Below, piece by piece: positions 6,909 to 14,478 of a stretch of 41,883 nt of DNA (positions are counted from its first letter, which is position 1; each line of letters starts with the position of its first letter). The translations under genes and the position numbers were made by a program. The notes beneath the pieces are model-generated. The model saw nothing but the letters and a program-made list of their open reading frames with translations. It was not told the origin of the DNA and ran no database searches. Source of the stretch: a virus. Location: positions 1 through 41,883 of IMG/VR virus record IMGVR_UViG_3300007640_000012. One strand, written 5' to 3'.

Positions 6909-7300
6909 TGGCAAACGTTTGGCATTTACACCGGGACACGTTTTTGGATGACGGGGTACTGGGTAAGCTTGAGGGTGGCGGGGGTCTAGTCTTTGAGACT
7001 ATCGAAAACCCTGCCACCCTCATTGTTCCCGGCGAGTACCGCTGCGTCCGTGATTGGTACCATCGTGGCGACTACGAGGCGTTTGAGATCCTTGTGGAAG
7101 GCCGGAATAGGCTTCTTATTCACGCAGCTAACCGCGCCAGAGAACTAGAGGGGTGTATCGCCCCTGGCCATGAACGTAGCAAAATTAGCGGCGAAACCGC
7201 CGTGATCCATTCTAAAGCTGCGTTTGGCAAATTCATGAATGCTAATAATGACATTGACAAGTTTACGCTAGTTATTACACAAGCCAAGGAGGGGGAATGA
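6908..7300 (+). CDS. DUF5675 family protein
   Basis: A 130-residue protein. The start is ATG 6908, which overlaps the previous TGA; an in-frame GTG lies just before it. Family features are visible in order: GLVFETIENPATLIVPGEYRC, then YEAFEILVEGRNRLLIHAANRARELEGCIAPG, then a C-terminal SKAAFGKFM. The IHxAN...GCI core is characteristic of DUF5675, a small family common in phages near lysis or host-takeover genes. Its biochemical role is not established. Confidence 0.75.
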   Translation: MANVWHLHRDTFLDDGVLGKLEGGGGLVFETIENPATLIVPGEYRCVRDWYHRGDYEAFEILVEGRNRLLIHAANRARELEGCIAPGHERSKISGETAVIHSKAAFGKFMNANNDIDKFTLVITQAKEGE

Positions 7301-8232
7301 CATGGCTGCTACCGTCCTCTCCCTCTTTTCGGGCTACGGTGGGCTTGAACTCGGGCTCCACGCCGCCCTCGGAGATGCCCGAACTGTGGGCTACGTCGAG
7401 CGCGAAGCCTACGCCGCGGCCATCCTCTTGGCCCGGATGGAGGACGAGGCCTTGGAGCCAACTCCTGTTTGGTGCGGCGATGTCCACGAGTTGGACCCCA
7501 CCCCATTTCTCGGAGTGGATTGGGTCACCGGAGGCTTCCCATGCCAGCCGTTCAGCGTCGCAGGAAAGCGAGAGGGCCAAGAAGACGAGCGATGGCTGTG
7601 GGAGTCGGGTATCGTCCCACTCCTTCGGGCGATTCGACCGCAATGGTGTCTATTTGAGAACGTCCCTGGACTTGTTCGGCTTGGACTCGGACCCGTCCTC
7701 CGAGACTTGGCCGTCCTCGGGTACGATGTCGAGTGGGATCTGTTCAAGGCGAGCGACGTGGGAGCCTCCCACCGCAGGGAGCGCATCTTCATCCTCGGAA
7801 GGCTGGCCGACGCCGGATGCGAACTGCTGGCAGGGCGGGTTCGTGGGGGAGAGAGTGGACAAGAACGGGAGGGTGCGGCCACCAGGGAGAGACGGGCAGT
7901 TGCACAATGCGATCACACTCAACTGGCCGACGCCGGATGCGAACTGCTGGAAGGGGGGGACGAGTTCGGAGCCGAGGCCGAACGGGAGGATAGGGCGGGA
8001 CGGGGCATTGGACGACACCTGTTCGCTCCCGGCCCCGCTGATCTCGACGTGTGGGCCAGAGTGCTCACCGAAGCACCGCAGGTTGAACCCTCACTTTGTC
8101 GAGTGGCTGATGGGTCTGCCGGATGGCTGGAGTATCGCCAGGACCGGCTCCGTGCGCTCGGGAATGGCGTCGTACCGCTCCAAGCTGCGGTGGCTGTGCG
8201 AGTGCTTGCTGAACGGGCAGGGTGGGATCTGA
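7297..8232 (+). CDS. Candidate overprinted ORF across the cytosine methyltransferase gene
   Basis: An unbroken 311-codon frame covers the whole methyltransferase gene one reading frame away. Its ATG forms an ATGA overlap with the previous stop and lies 4 bases from the AAGGAGG at 7286-7292, which also serves the methyltransferase start at 7302. The translated sequence carries RTSLDLFG and SETWPSSGTM (about 121-146), WPTPDANCW twice (170-178 and 210-218), and NPHFVEWLMGLPDGW (264-278). I recall proteins with this ordered set in phages, often annotated as hypothetical or methyltransferase-related. It could be a genuine overprinted gene, the other half of an old frameshift, or a shadow frame that databases have over-annotated. 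Confidence 0.35.
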   Translation: MTWLLPSSPSFRATVGLNSGSTPPSEMPELWATSSAKPTPRPSSWPGWRTRPWSQLLFGAAMSTSWTPPHFSEWIGSPEASHASRSASQESERAKKTSDGCGSRVSSHSFGRFDRNGVYLRTSLDLFGLDSDPSSETWPSSGTMSSGICSRRATWEPPTAGSASSSSEGWPTPDANCWQGGFVGERVDKNGRVRPPGRDGQLHNAITLNWPTPDANCWKGGTSSEPRPNGRIGRDGALDDTCSLPAPLISTCGPECSPKHRRLNPHFVEWLMGLPDGWSIARTGSVRSGMASYRSKLRWLCECLLNGQGGI

Positions 8233-8237
8233 GATGA
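7302..8237 (+). CDS. DNA C5-cytosine methyltransferase
   Basis: A 311-residue C5-cytosine methyltransferase. Motif I is FSGYGG (residues 9-14), motif IV is GGFPCQPFS (77-85) with catalytic Cys81, motif VI is ENV (119-121), motif VIII is HRRERIFI (157-164), and motif X is DRLRALGNGVVP (281-292). It transfers a methyl group from SAM to cytosine in DNA, probably to escape host restriction. The region between motifs VIII and X holds two LADAGCELL repeats encoded by a 28-bp direct DNA repeat. The AAGGAGG at 7286-7292 lies 9 bases before the ATG. No partner restriction gene is present. Confidence 0.92.
   Translation: MAATVLSLFSGYGGLELGLHAALGDARTVGYVEREAYAAAILLARMEDEALEPTPVWCGDVHELDPTPFLGVDWVTGGFPCQPFSVAGKREGQEDERWLWESGIVPLLRAIRPQWCLFENVPGLVRLGLGPVLRDLAVLGYDVEWDLFKASDVGASHRRERIFILGRLADAGCELLAGRVRGGESGQEREGAATRERRAVAQCDHTQLADAGCELLEGGDEFGAEAEREDRAGRGIGRHLFAPGPADLDVWARVLTEAPQVEPSLCRVADGSAGWLEYRQDRLRALGNGVVPLQAAVAVRVLAERAGWDLR
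7803..7830. repeat. 28-bp direct repeat within the cytosine methyltransferase gene, copy 1
   Basis: CTGGCCGACGCCGGATGCGA plus eight more bases recurs exactly at 7923-7950, 120 bases (40 codons) downstream and therefore in the same frame. It encodes LADAGCELL in the methyltransferase frame and WPTPDANCW in the overlapping frame. Confidence 0.9.
7923..7950. repeat. 28-bp direct repeat within the cytosine methyltransferase gene, copy 2
   Basis: Exact second copy of 7803-7830. The in-frame spacing keeps both reading frames open, consistent with an internal duplication in the variable region of the enzyme. Confidence 0.9.
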
Positions 8238-8389
8238 TCCCCGACGAGGTGGTGGTCTACGTCCCCAGCCACGGGGAGATGACAGCTGGCCAACTGCGCT
8301 CGCTTGCGACCACATTCAAGACTGGCTATCACATTGTTCGGGGTCTGCTAGTTGCTGGGTTCACCATTGTTGTCACGGAAATTGACTAA
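8234..8389 (+). CDS. Very small protein of unknown function
   Basis: A 51-residue frame whose ATG overlaps the methyltransferase stop (ATGA at 8234-8237), the usual coupling in this operon. The sequence (VVVYVPSHGEMTAGQLRSLA, then GYHIVRGLLVAGFTIVVTEID) alternates strand-like and helix-like segments and contains no membrane-length run. It is too short for a confident family call. Confidence 0.5.
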   Translation: MIPDEVVVYVPSHGEMTAGQLRSLATTFKTGYHIVRGLLVAGFTIVVTEID

Positions 8390-8402
8390 AATGGCGTAAA
8401 AC

Positions 8403-8669
8403 ATGAATACTTATACAGTAGCAAGGGTCATGTACGCCTCAAACTGTCGCGTGACTACTATGAGATACAGGTTCTATCGCACACGGGAAGACGCAGACGA
8501 GCCTGGGTGGTGCATCGCGCACGACGATGACCAGACAACATGGCGATGCGAGGTGTGCAACTTTGTAAACGAATCACACCAAGATTTCTGCGGGTTCTGT
8601 GGGGCAAACCACGATGGCGACCTTCCGGCTGAATACGGCGTAAACCCAGAACAAGAAGAGGAAGAATGA
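8403..8669 (+). CDS. RanBP2-type zinc finger protein
   Basis: An 88-residue protein with a perfect RanBP2-type (RBZ) zinc-finger signature: Trp47, Cys49, Cys52, Asn56, Cys63, Cys66, with the spacing W-x-C-x2-C-x3-N-x6-C-x2-C. In eukaryotes this fold binds single-stranded RNA or ubiquitin; in phages its role is not established. The N-terminal part (VARVMYASNCRVTTMRYRFY) looks like a beta-sheet and the tail is acidic (NPEQEEEE). It lacks a clear Shine-Dalgarno sequence. Confidence 0.65.
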   Translation: MNTYTVARVMYASNCRVTTMRYRFYRTREDADEPGWCIAHDDDQTTWRCEVCNFVNESHQDFCGFCGANHDGDLPAEYGVNPEQEEEE

Positions 8670-8707
8670 TTCGCGAAGCTACTAAACAAGCTACTGAGGG
8701 GTAAAAT

Positions 8708-9832
8708 ATGGCCGGTGGGGCACCTTGGACCGAACAGGAAGCAAATTTCTGCGCTCGCCTCTGGGCGATGGGCCACACAAGTCAGGAAGTGTGGCAGAAA
8801 CATTCCGCTACCGGGCAGTTTCCAAAGAGAGCCTTTTCATCAATTGCCAAAGCACGGACATCGGTAACGCTAGTGCGGGACGCCGTGGAAAGGGCGGAAA
8901 ATGGGTACACGGTTCCGGAGCGTGTCGAACGTGCGCTGGGCGGCGAACACGAACCCGGTATCACCCTAGAGTGTGCGGAGAAGCCGCCAGCACTCTCAGT
9001 CGAGGCAATGTGGAAGAGGGCTGAGATCCAGACCCGCGCCATGGCTGAGTGGCATCAGGAGAGACACTTTGCAACGATCCGTTTCAAGACTGACCACCCC
9101 ATCGGCATCAGCTTCCTTGCTGACCAGCACATCTCGCAGGGTGGCCCCGTCCTTCTAGACCGGATGCGGCAGGATGCGGAGCTTATCCGCGACACTCCGG
9201 GACTGTATGCTATTCTGGGTGGCGACGGTGTGGACAACCACATCAAGCACCAGTCGGCCATGGTCAACTCTGAGTCGCGCCCCGGCAACGAGTGGAAGAT
9301 GTACGACCACTACCTAGGGATGTTTGGGCATAAGGTAGTGGGGGCCATCAGCGGCAACCACGACGACTGGACGCAGGACACCACGGGGCATGACGCCGTG
9401 TCTCAGTTGATGAAGCGCAACCGCATCTGGTTTGCGCCCGACTATTTCGTTCTGACGGTGGAGCTAGAAAACTCCGCTGGGCACGTTCAGCCATACGTTG
9501 TCAAGATTCGCCACCAGTACCGCTTCAACTCCACGATTAACGAGACGCACTCCGTCAAGCAGATGCTGCGGTTTGATGACCACGACTTCGATGTCGGGGT
9601 TCTCTGCCACAAGCATAAGTGGGCTTATGAAGAGTTCGAACACAACGGCATGGATCGAATCGCTCTTCGCCCTGGTTCGTATCAGGTGACGAGCGGCTAC
9701 AGCAGACGCTACGGGTACGGGCAATCTACGCCCACTTGCCCAACCGTGATTTTGTGGCCGAAGGAACGCAAGCTCCACGGCTTCAAGGATGTCCACCTAG
9801 CGGCAGACTACCTTCAGTGGGCTAGGCGTTAG
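8708..9832 (+). CDS. Calcineurin-like metallophosphoesterase with N-terminal helical domain
   Basis: A 374-residue protein. Residues 1-60 (WTEQEANFCARLWAMGHTSQEVW) resemble a Myb/HTH-like DNA-binding module. The phosphoesterase domain has ADQH (138-141), GGDGVDN (171-177), GNHDD (216-220) and a late HKHK motif, the metal ligands of this superfamily. It probably cleaves a phosphodiester in nucleic acid or nucleotide. It is the last gene of the rightward arm, and its 3' end overlaps the last gene of the leftward arm by 11 bases. Confidence 0.8.
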   Translation: MAGGAPWTEQEANFCARLWAMGHTSQEVWQKHSATGQFPKRAFSSIAKARTSVTLVRDAVERAENGYTVPERVERALGGEHEPGITLECAEKPPALSVEAMWKRAEIQTRAMAEWHQERHFATIRFKTDHPIGISFLADQHISQGGPVLLDRMRQDAELIRDTPGLYAILGGDGVDNHIKHQSAMVNSESRPGNEWKMYDHYLGMFGHKVVGAISGNHDDWTQDTTGHDAVSQLMKRNRIWFAPDYFVLTVELENSAGHVQPYVVKIRHQYRFNSTINETHSVKQMLRFDDHDFDVGVLCHKHKWAYEEFEHNGMDRIALRPGSYQVTSGYSRRYGYGQSTPTCPTVILWPKERKLHGFKDVHLAADYLQWARR

Positions 9833-9956
9833 CGACCGGCAAGCCAAGAAATGGCGTCGTAGGCTGGCTTGTACCTGCCAGCACCAGCACGATGACGATG
9901 ACAAGGAACTCAGGGAGCCCCCACGGCTTGCGGAATAGCGGTGTGCTCTCTTTCAT
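9822..9956 (-). CDS. Small single-span membrane protein, paralogue A
   Basis: A 44-residue leftward frame with a good ribosome site (TAGGAG before the ATG). The motif PLFRKPWGLPEFLVIVIV is shared with the 57-residue protein at 10878-11051 (PLFRKPWGWPELLVILVS). A basic, Trp-containing N-terminus precedes one hydrophobic helix. It is the last gene of the leftward arm and overlaps the 3' end of the phosphoesterase gene on the other strand. Holin or virion-associated roles are possible. Confidence 0.6.
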   Translation of the reverse strand: MKESTPLFRKPWGLPEFLVIVIVLVLAGTSQPTTPFLGLPVANA

Positions 9957-9961
9957 CGCTC

Positions 9962-10876
9962 CTATCTCCGAATCCCGTTGATTATTTCGTCAAGCAGCCC
10001 ACGGATAACTGGATCGTGGATAATTTCTCCTTTGTGGAGAGCCGTCCAGCCCTCCGCAATCGTCTCCGGGGTGTTCTTGGCGGCGTATTGACTTATCGAC
10101 ATCGCCCTAAGGTTGGCTTCATCAAGTGGGTCACGCGGGTAAAATGTGTATGCGTCACCACCAAGTATGTCCCTTCCGAACTCGCGTAGCCCTCCCGGCA
10201 TCCTGTCGTGCATGGCGTGTCCGATTTCATGCTGTGTCAGATCCCGAATGTTGTCAACGGCATATCCGCGCACACCTTCGTTCTCTAGCGTCCATTCGTT
10301 TGAGGCCATGTGCACATCGTTTGATCTTGCTACATCATCAACCCTACGCATGATTATACCGCCATCAGCGTACTCCCCTCGCGCCAGGCCGATCATGTCT
10401 CCGTACTGGCCATATTCCGGCACTACCCTGATGTACTCAAGTGGGTCAGCGTTGTATTTACCCAAAGACGACTCAAGCGCATCATACATCTCGCGCACCA
10501 TGTCATCGTTGGCTCCACCGAGGTGAACCTTCTTCGCAAACCTGCCCAGAAGAGATGTGTTCGGAATCCCCGGAATTACGCTCGCAAGAGACACAAGCCC
10601 CCACCCTGGATGGCCCGACATGAATTGCTGTGGCGCGTCCCATAAAGCGGCCTTGATGTCGCCAAGGATCGGCGTAAAGTCGATTGCCGTTGGTACAGCG
10701 GATGCGACACGCTTGCGGAACTCCTCTGGGTCTTCCAGCGGGCCACCGTAGGGCTGCGTGTTTGTATCCCTCGGCATCGGGACCACGGGCGCGGTCGAGC
10801 CCCTGCCCCACCAAGGTTTGTCTGGACCTTTTGCCCACCAGGGCTGTTCTGGGTCGCCACCGCCCAAGGAAATCAT
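9962..10876 (-). CDS. HExxH zincin-like protein with pre-toxin-like N-terminal region
   Basis: A 304-residue protein. A Pro/Trp-rich N-terminus (QPWWAKGPDKPWWGRG) leads to VPTAIDFTPILGDIKAALWD ... SVIPGIPN (61-106), which resembles the pre-effector region of polymorphic toxins and of large phage proteins. Residues 216-220 are HEIGH in LTQHEIGHAMHDRMP, the zinc-binding helix of zincin peptidases; Glu in PETIAEGW about 60 residues later could be the third ligand. It may be a virion-carried protease. No secretion signal is seen. The start at 10876 lies just after the stop of the paralogous small membrane gene. Confidence 0.65.
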   Translation of the reverse strand: MISLGGGDPEQPWWAKGPDKPWWGRGSTAPVVPMPRDTNTQPYGGPLEDPEEFRKRVASAVPTAIDFTPILGDIKAALWDAPQQFMSGHPGWGLVSLASVIPGIPNTSLLGRFAKKVHLGGANDDMVREMYDALESSLGKYNADPLEYIRVVPEYGQYGDMIGLARGEYADGGIIMRRVDDVARSNDVHMASNEWTLENEGVRGYAVDNIRDLTQHEIGHAMHDRMPGGLREFGRDILGGDAYTFYPRDPLDEANLRAMSISQYAAKNTPETIAEGWTALHKGEIIHDPVIRGLLDEIINGIRR

Positions 10877-10877
10877 C

Positions 10878-11051
10878 CTACCTCACAAGTAGATCTTTGA
10901 TGATGTCGCGCACGGCGTCGATGTAGCCGCCGAAGACCGGCAGCAGTTCGCGGTTCGGTGTCAAGAAGTCAATCAACACCAGCGACACAAGGATAACCAG
11001 CAATTCGGGCCAGCCCCAGGGTTTACGAAAAAGGGGAGACTGGTCCGCCAT
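10878..11051 (-). CDS. Small single-span membrane protein, paralogue B
   Basis: A 57-residue protein, start CAT at 11049-11051, which overlaps the stop of the gene upstream by one base. PLFRKPWGWPELLVILVSLV is nearly the same as in the 44-residue gene at 9822. The hydrophobic helix is followed by a polar C-terminus (FGGYIDAVRDIIKDLLVR). The two paralogues flank the HExxH gene, so they may act together with it, for instance in lysis or DNA entry. Confidence 0.65.
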   Translation of the reverse strand: MADQSPLFRKPWGWPELLVILVSLVLIDFLTPNRELLPVFGGYIDAVRDIIKDLLVR

Positions 11052-11362
11052 TAATCCTCCAGAACCTTGTCTAGCTTGTTTTCAATTCGGTCAAGGCGCT
11101 GCGAGAGCGCAGAGAACTCACGGATATGTACAAAGTTTGATGACTGCTGCATGAAGTCGTCCTGCGTAAACCGGCTTGTTTCGATGTAGTCCAGTCTGGC
11201 GTCATGGTTGATAATTGTGCGAGAGTTCTGCACGACTTCGACAGCCGTCCAAGATATAAATGACACCAAGATGCCTAGAAGGCCAAGCAGGGAGGCAATG
11301 AAGCCACCGGGAAGCTCGACATGGACGCTGGATCCCTCTCTGGTTGCCAGTTTCAAGTCCAT
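11051..11362 (-). CDS. Small membrane protein with C-terminal coiled coil
   Basis: A 103-residue protein. A short polar N-terminus (LKLATREGSSVHVELPGG) is followed by one membrane helix (FIASLLGLLGILVSFISWTA, about 21-40) and a helical C-terminus (FSALSQRLDRIENKLDKVL) with heptad spacing. Phage proteins of this layout include holin-associated and virion membrane proteins. Starts and stops on either side overlap by one base (TAATG), so translation is coupled. Confidence 0.6.
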   Translation of the reverse strand: MDLKLATREGSSVHVELPGGFIASLLGLLGILVSFISWTAVEVVQNSRTIINHDARLDYIETSRFTQDDFMQQSSNFVHIREFSALSQRLDRIENKLDKVLED

Positions 11363-13188
11363 TACCTTTGGCGCTTGCGCCCGTCGTTAAGGAGTCCCTT
11401 TGACCCAAGTTGCCCACCCACACTAGCCAAAAGCCCAGACTTAAATGCGTTGGCCCTTGCAATCTTTTCGGGTATTTCGCTGGCCTCTGTTAGAAGACCT
11501 TGAGCAGCAGTAGACTCCATGTTGAGGATATCAATCAACTCGTTGGCCAGCCGTCGCCCACCAGCACTACCGCCAAGGTTGGCCGTAATCATTGTCCGCG
11601 CAGACGCACCGAACATCTTGTTGAGCGAGTACGCAATTGCCGTCAGCCCCTGCGTGAACAATCCCTTCATTTCGTCGTAAGTGCGCCCAGTAATGGCACC
11701 AGAAGCGGTTTTTAAACCTTGTAGCCCCTCACTAGACACATCGTAAACCGTCTGTCCTTGGTTGATGAGTTTGTTGAAACCAGACGCAGCTTCATCACCA
11801 AAGTCACTTGCGATCCTTTGGCTAATCTTTGGCGCACGAAGCGCGTTTAGCACCTGACCGACCTCACCCTTATTGATTGCGTCATCAACGAGTTCTACGG
11901 TTTTGCCCAAGCGGTACAGGTCGTTTGCTTCTTCATATACCGGAGACGCCTTAATCATTGCATTACGAAGAGCCGTGTTGGCCTTTTGAAGCGGCAACGG
12001 TGCCGTTATATCCCCAGCAATGCGTCTCTGCGATTCCATGGCTTGTTCCCAGCTTGCAAACCTTGGCTGCTGCCAAACGCCGCCGATATCACGACCAATC
12101 TCAGTCGCTCTGTTCGGTAGCTGATAACCGCCAAGCCTTGCGCCCTGCCGTGACGCCATGCCGGTGCCAATCCCAGAGGTTTCGGTCAACCTCTCCACAC
12201 CCATGAGGGCGTCCAGTACGTTTTCCGGCACCTTATGTGGGTCCAGCGTTTTGTACAGCGTCTGGGCGGCCTCAACCCTGCCACCGGCCCTCGTACCCGG
12301 CAGCAAAGCGTCCGCAGCCGCTCCAAACCTAGCCGGAACACCACTTTGGCGGTTTTGAAGAAAAGACTCAACTGCCCGAAGCCGGGGGAGATCATCAACG
12401 GAAGATGTAGCCGATTTAAGGAGCCCACCGCCAACAATGGGGCCAAGCGTTTCCGCAAGAGTCATCCCCCCCACTGGCTCAAACGTCGTTGGTGTAACAC
12501 CAACTTCGTTGGCAAGAAAATCTGGGGCGTCAATACGACCCCTTGCGATATTCCGTTGCTTACCGATGTATTGTCCAAGGTACCCAAGGCCAACAAGCGG
12601 TGCGCCAAGGGCTAGGGCCGACGCCCCGCCACGCACGCCACCTCCCAGCCGCTGGCCAGGGTCTGCTGTGCCAGATCCGTAGCCAAACCCCTCCACACCG
12701 GCTAGACCCAGCGCGGTAGCGGTAGACCGCAGCCCAGAGGCGGCAGCAGGGATAGCGGCCCGTGTAAGCGCACCACCTCCCAAGCCCATTAAGGCCATTC
12801 CGGGCGCTTGCGCTGCTACCTTAACTGGCGTCGGAACAGCGGCGCGTTCTGCGGCAATCTGTTCGTGCGGGATGCCCCTTAGCTTTGCTTCCAACTCGTC
12901 TGCGTATCCAAACGTGACGGGCTGTGCCATCTCACGCACAACATCGCGTGTTGCACCACCAAGAGCGTCAAAGTAGCCCGGACCCGCAAACGCAGTCATT
13001 CCGGTAGCGCCGGGAATTCGCTGTGGGGGCGGCTCCTGCATAGATGCGACGGCCTGCCGATAGGATTCAGGCGTCATGTTGTGGGTTCGCAGAAACTCCA
13101 CGATGCGCTTGTTCTTGTCGCCGTCCTCGCCCTTTCCGTCTTTGATGGCGCGGATGGTTTCAATGATTTGCCTGATGTCAGGTTCCAT
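11362..13188 (-). CDS. Internal virion / DNA ejection-type protein
   Basis: A 608-residue protein. The N-terminal QPVTFGYADELEAKLRG (about residues 90-107) is typical of large phage proteins ejected with DNA. A long Gly/Ala-rich hydrophobic region (about 118-208) could insert in membranes. The rest is helical with repeated Ala/Gly segments and a basic tail (GRKRQR). It follows the other internal-protein candidates at 13222 and 14475, as expected for the ejection module of a podovirus. No transglycosylase motif was found. The identification rests on composition and position. Confidence 0.6.
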   Translation of the reverse strand: MEPDIRQIIETIRAIKDGKGEDGDKNKRIVEFLRTHNMTPESYRQAVASMQEPPPQRIPGATGMTAFAGPGYFDALGGATRDVVREMAQPVTFGYADELEAKLRGIPHEQIAAERAAVPTPVKVAAQAPGMALMGLGGGALTRAAIPAAASGLRSTATALGLAGVEGFGYGSGTADPGQRLGGGVRGGASALALGAPLVGLGYLGQYIGKQRNIARGRIDAPDFLANEVGVTPTTFEPVGGMTLAETLGPIVGGGLLKSATSSVDDLPRLRAVESFLQNRQSGVPARFGAAADALLPGTRAGGRVEAAQTLYKTLDPHKVPENVLDALMGVERLTETSGIGTGMASRQGARLGGYQLPNRATEIGRDIGGVWQQPRFASWEQAMESQRRIAGDITAPLPLQKANTALRNAMIKASPVYEEANDLYRLGKTVELVDDAINKGEVGQVLNALRAPKISQRIASDFGDEAASGFNKLINQGQTVYDVSSEGLQGLKTASGAITGRTYDEMKGLFTQGLTAIAYSLNKMFGASARTMITANLGGSAGGRRLANELIDILNMESTAAQGLLTEASEIPEKIARANAFKSGLLASVGGQLGSKGLLNDGRKRQR

Positions 13189-13221
13189 ATTGTTTAAGTG
13201 CCGGTGTCGTTTGTAAGGGCG

Positions 13222-14478
13222 TTATGTGGGGGGCGTCGGGAAGATGTCGTCCAGAGATCCAGTATCCACAACCGGGGTTTCAAAACCAGCGTTAATAGCC
13301 TCAAGGGCAGACCCGAAATCATTCTTCTCAACAAACTCGCGCCTAATCCTGTTCCACTCAGAGTCTCTACCGCCACCATTGAGGTAGTGCTGTTCGTACA
13401 ACTGTTGTAGCGCGACCTTACGCTGGTTGAGCAGGATAAGGGCCTCCACCATCAACTTGTTACCGTCCCTTGAGTTGCCAAGCCCCGGAACCATTGCCCG
13501 CAGGAACTTAAGTTCCCCCTCAGACAAAGAACCGGGCATACCGAAACCGCTTTCGGGGTTTCTGAAGTAGAGGGCAAGCTGTGATCCAAGGGAGTTGACC
13601 ATGTCGGCCACGCTAACCCCCTGCACATCGAACCCAAGCGCTTGCCCAAGCTTCTTAACTGCGTGTACGTATCCTCCACCAGACCCCTGATACACAGTTT
13701 CGTCTTGGAGCGCAGACTTGAGCATACCAAGCATATTCAACTGCTGGTCTGCGCCATCGGCCTCTCCGTCCAACTGCTCAAGGTACTTCTGTGACCTCTC
13801 CTCAACCGCGATCTGTCTTGGATCTTGCGCCCCCGATCCGGCCCTCGCCGCGCCCATGCGGAGTTCGCGGGCATAGTCTCGGATCTGGGCACGAACGTCC
13901 GGGGGCGCAGCGTAGTATTCCTCCAGAGTTGGCACGCCGAAGGCCCCCATCGCCTCGCGGACATAACTGCCGGGATCTGCATAATCCGGCCCCTCGACAC
14001 CCTGAAGGGCGGGGTTGTACGCGATCATGTTGCCTTCTGCGTCAACCTGCATGGCACCAACCGGAAGGATGCTTTTCTCGTTCCTTGCCTGGTACAGCGG
14101 AATGGCGATGCTCGGGGGGAGTCCGCGCAGGTCTTCTGGCAAGAACGAGTCCAACGCCCCCATCTGCCGCCGCTGTTCCAAGACTTCGCGGGTGGCGGGA
14201 AGCGACTGACCTAGAGCGCCAAAGAAGCTCCCAGCACCACCGGGGGCACTTGCAGCCATCATGCGGGAGCCAAAGTCAAGCAACCCCTTGCTGAGTTCGG
14301 ATCTATCCTGTGCCCCCAGCAGGGTGCTAAGAATGCCCTGAATCCGGCTCCCCATCGACTGGGGCTGCTGGATCTGCTGCTGAAGTTGTGGCCGCTGCTG
14401 AAGCACCGCCTGACCAATCTGTGGCAGCTTTCCGCCAACCATGCTTGAGATCTGGAAGGGGTATTTGGGGTTTATCAC
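13222..14478 (-). CDS. Putative internal virion structural protein
   Basis: A 418-residue protein with a Gln-rich N-terminal region (about 25-40), a helical middle (QDPRQIAVEERSQKYLEQL), and a C-terminal block where GFGMPGSLSEGELKFLRAMV and NSRDGNKLMVEALILLNQ resemble a conserved region of podovirus internal proteins. The start overlaps the stop of the preceding gene by four bases (ATGA). It belongs with its neighbours to the virion set, probably the ejection apparatus. The specific role is unknown. Confidence 0.55.
   Translation of the reverse strand: MINPKYPFQISSMVGGKLPQIGQAVLQQRPQLQQQIQQPQSMGSRIQGILSTLLGAQDRSELSKGLLDFGSRMMAASAPGGAGSFFGALGQSLPATREVLEQRRQMGALDSFLPEDLRGLPPSIAIPLYQARNEKSILPVGAMQVDAEGNMIAYNPALQGVEGPDYADPGSYVREAMGAFGVPTLEEYYAAPPDVRAQIRDYARELRMGAARAGSGAQDPRQIAVEERSQKYLEQLDGEADGADQQLNMLGMLKSALQDETVYQGSGGGYVHAVKKLGQALGFDVQGVSVADMVNSLGSQLALYFRNPESGFGMPGSLSEGELKFLRAMVPGLGNSRDGNKLMVEALILLNQRKVALQQLYEQHYLNGGGRDSEWNRIRREFVEKNDFGSALEAINAGFETPVVDTGSLDDIFPTPPT

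Noticed and set aside
8667-8705. 12-codon frame overlapping the RanBP2 finger gene stop (ATGA)
   Set aside because: The overlap resembles the coupling seen elsewhere, but twelve codons give no means of support beyond that.
9840-9871. CAAGCCA...TGGCTTG inverted repeat at the convergence of the two arms as a bidirectional terminator
   Set aside because: The loop is 18 bases, there is no T-run on either strand, and it lies inside the 44-residue gene.
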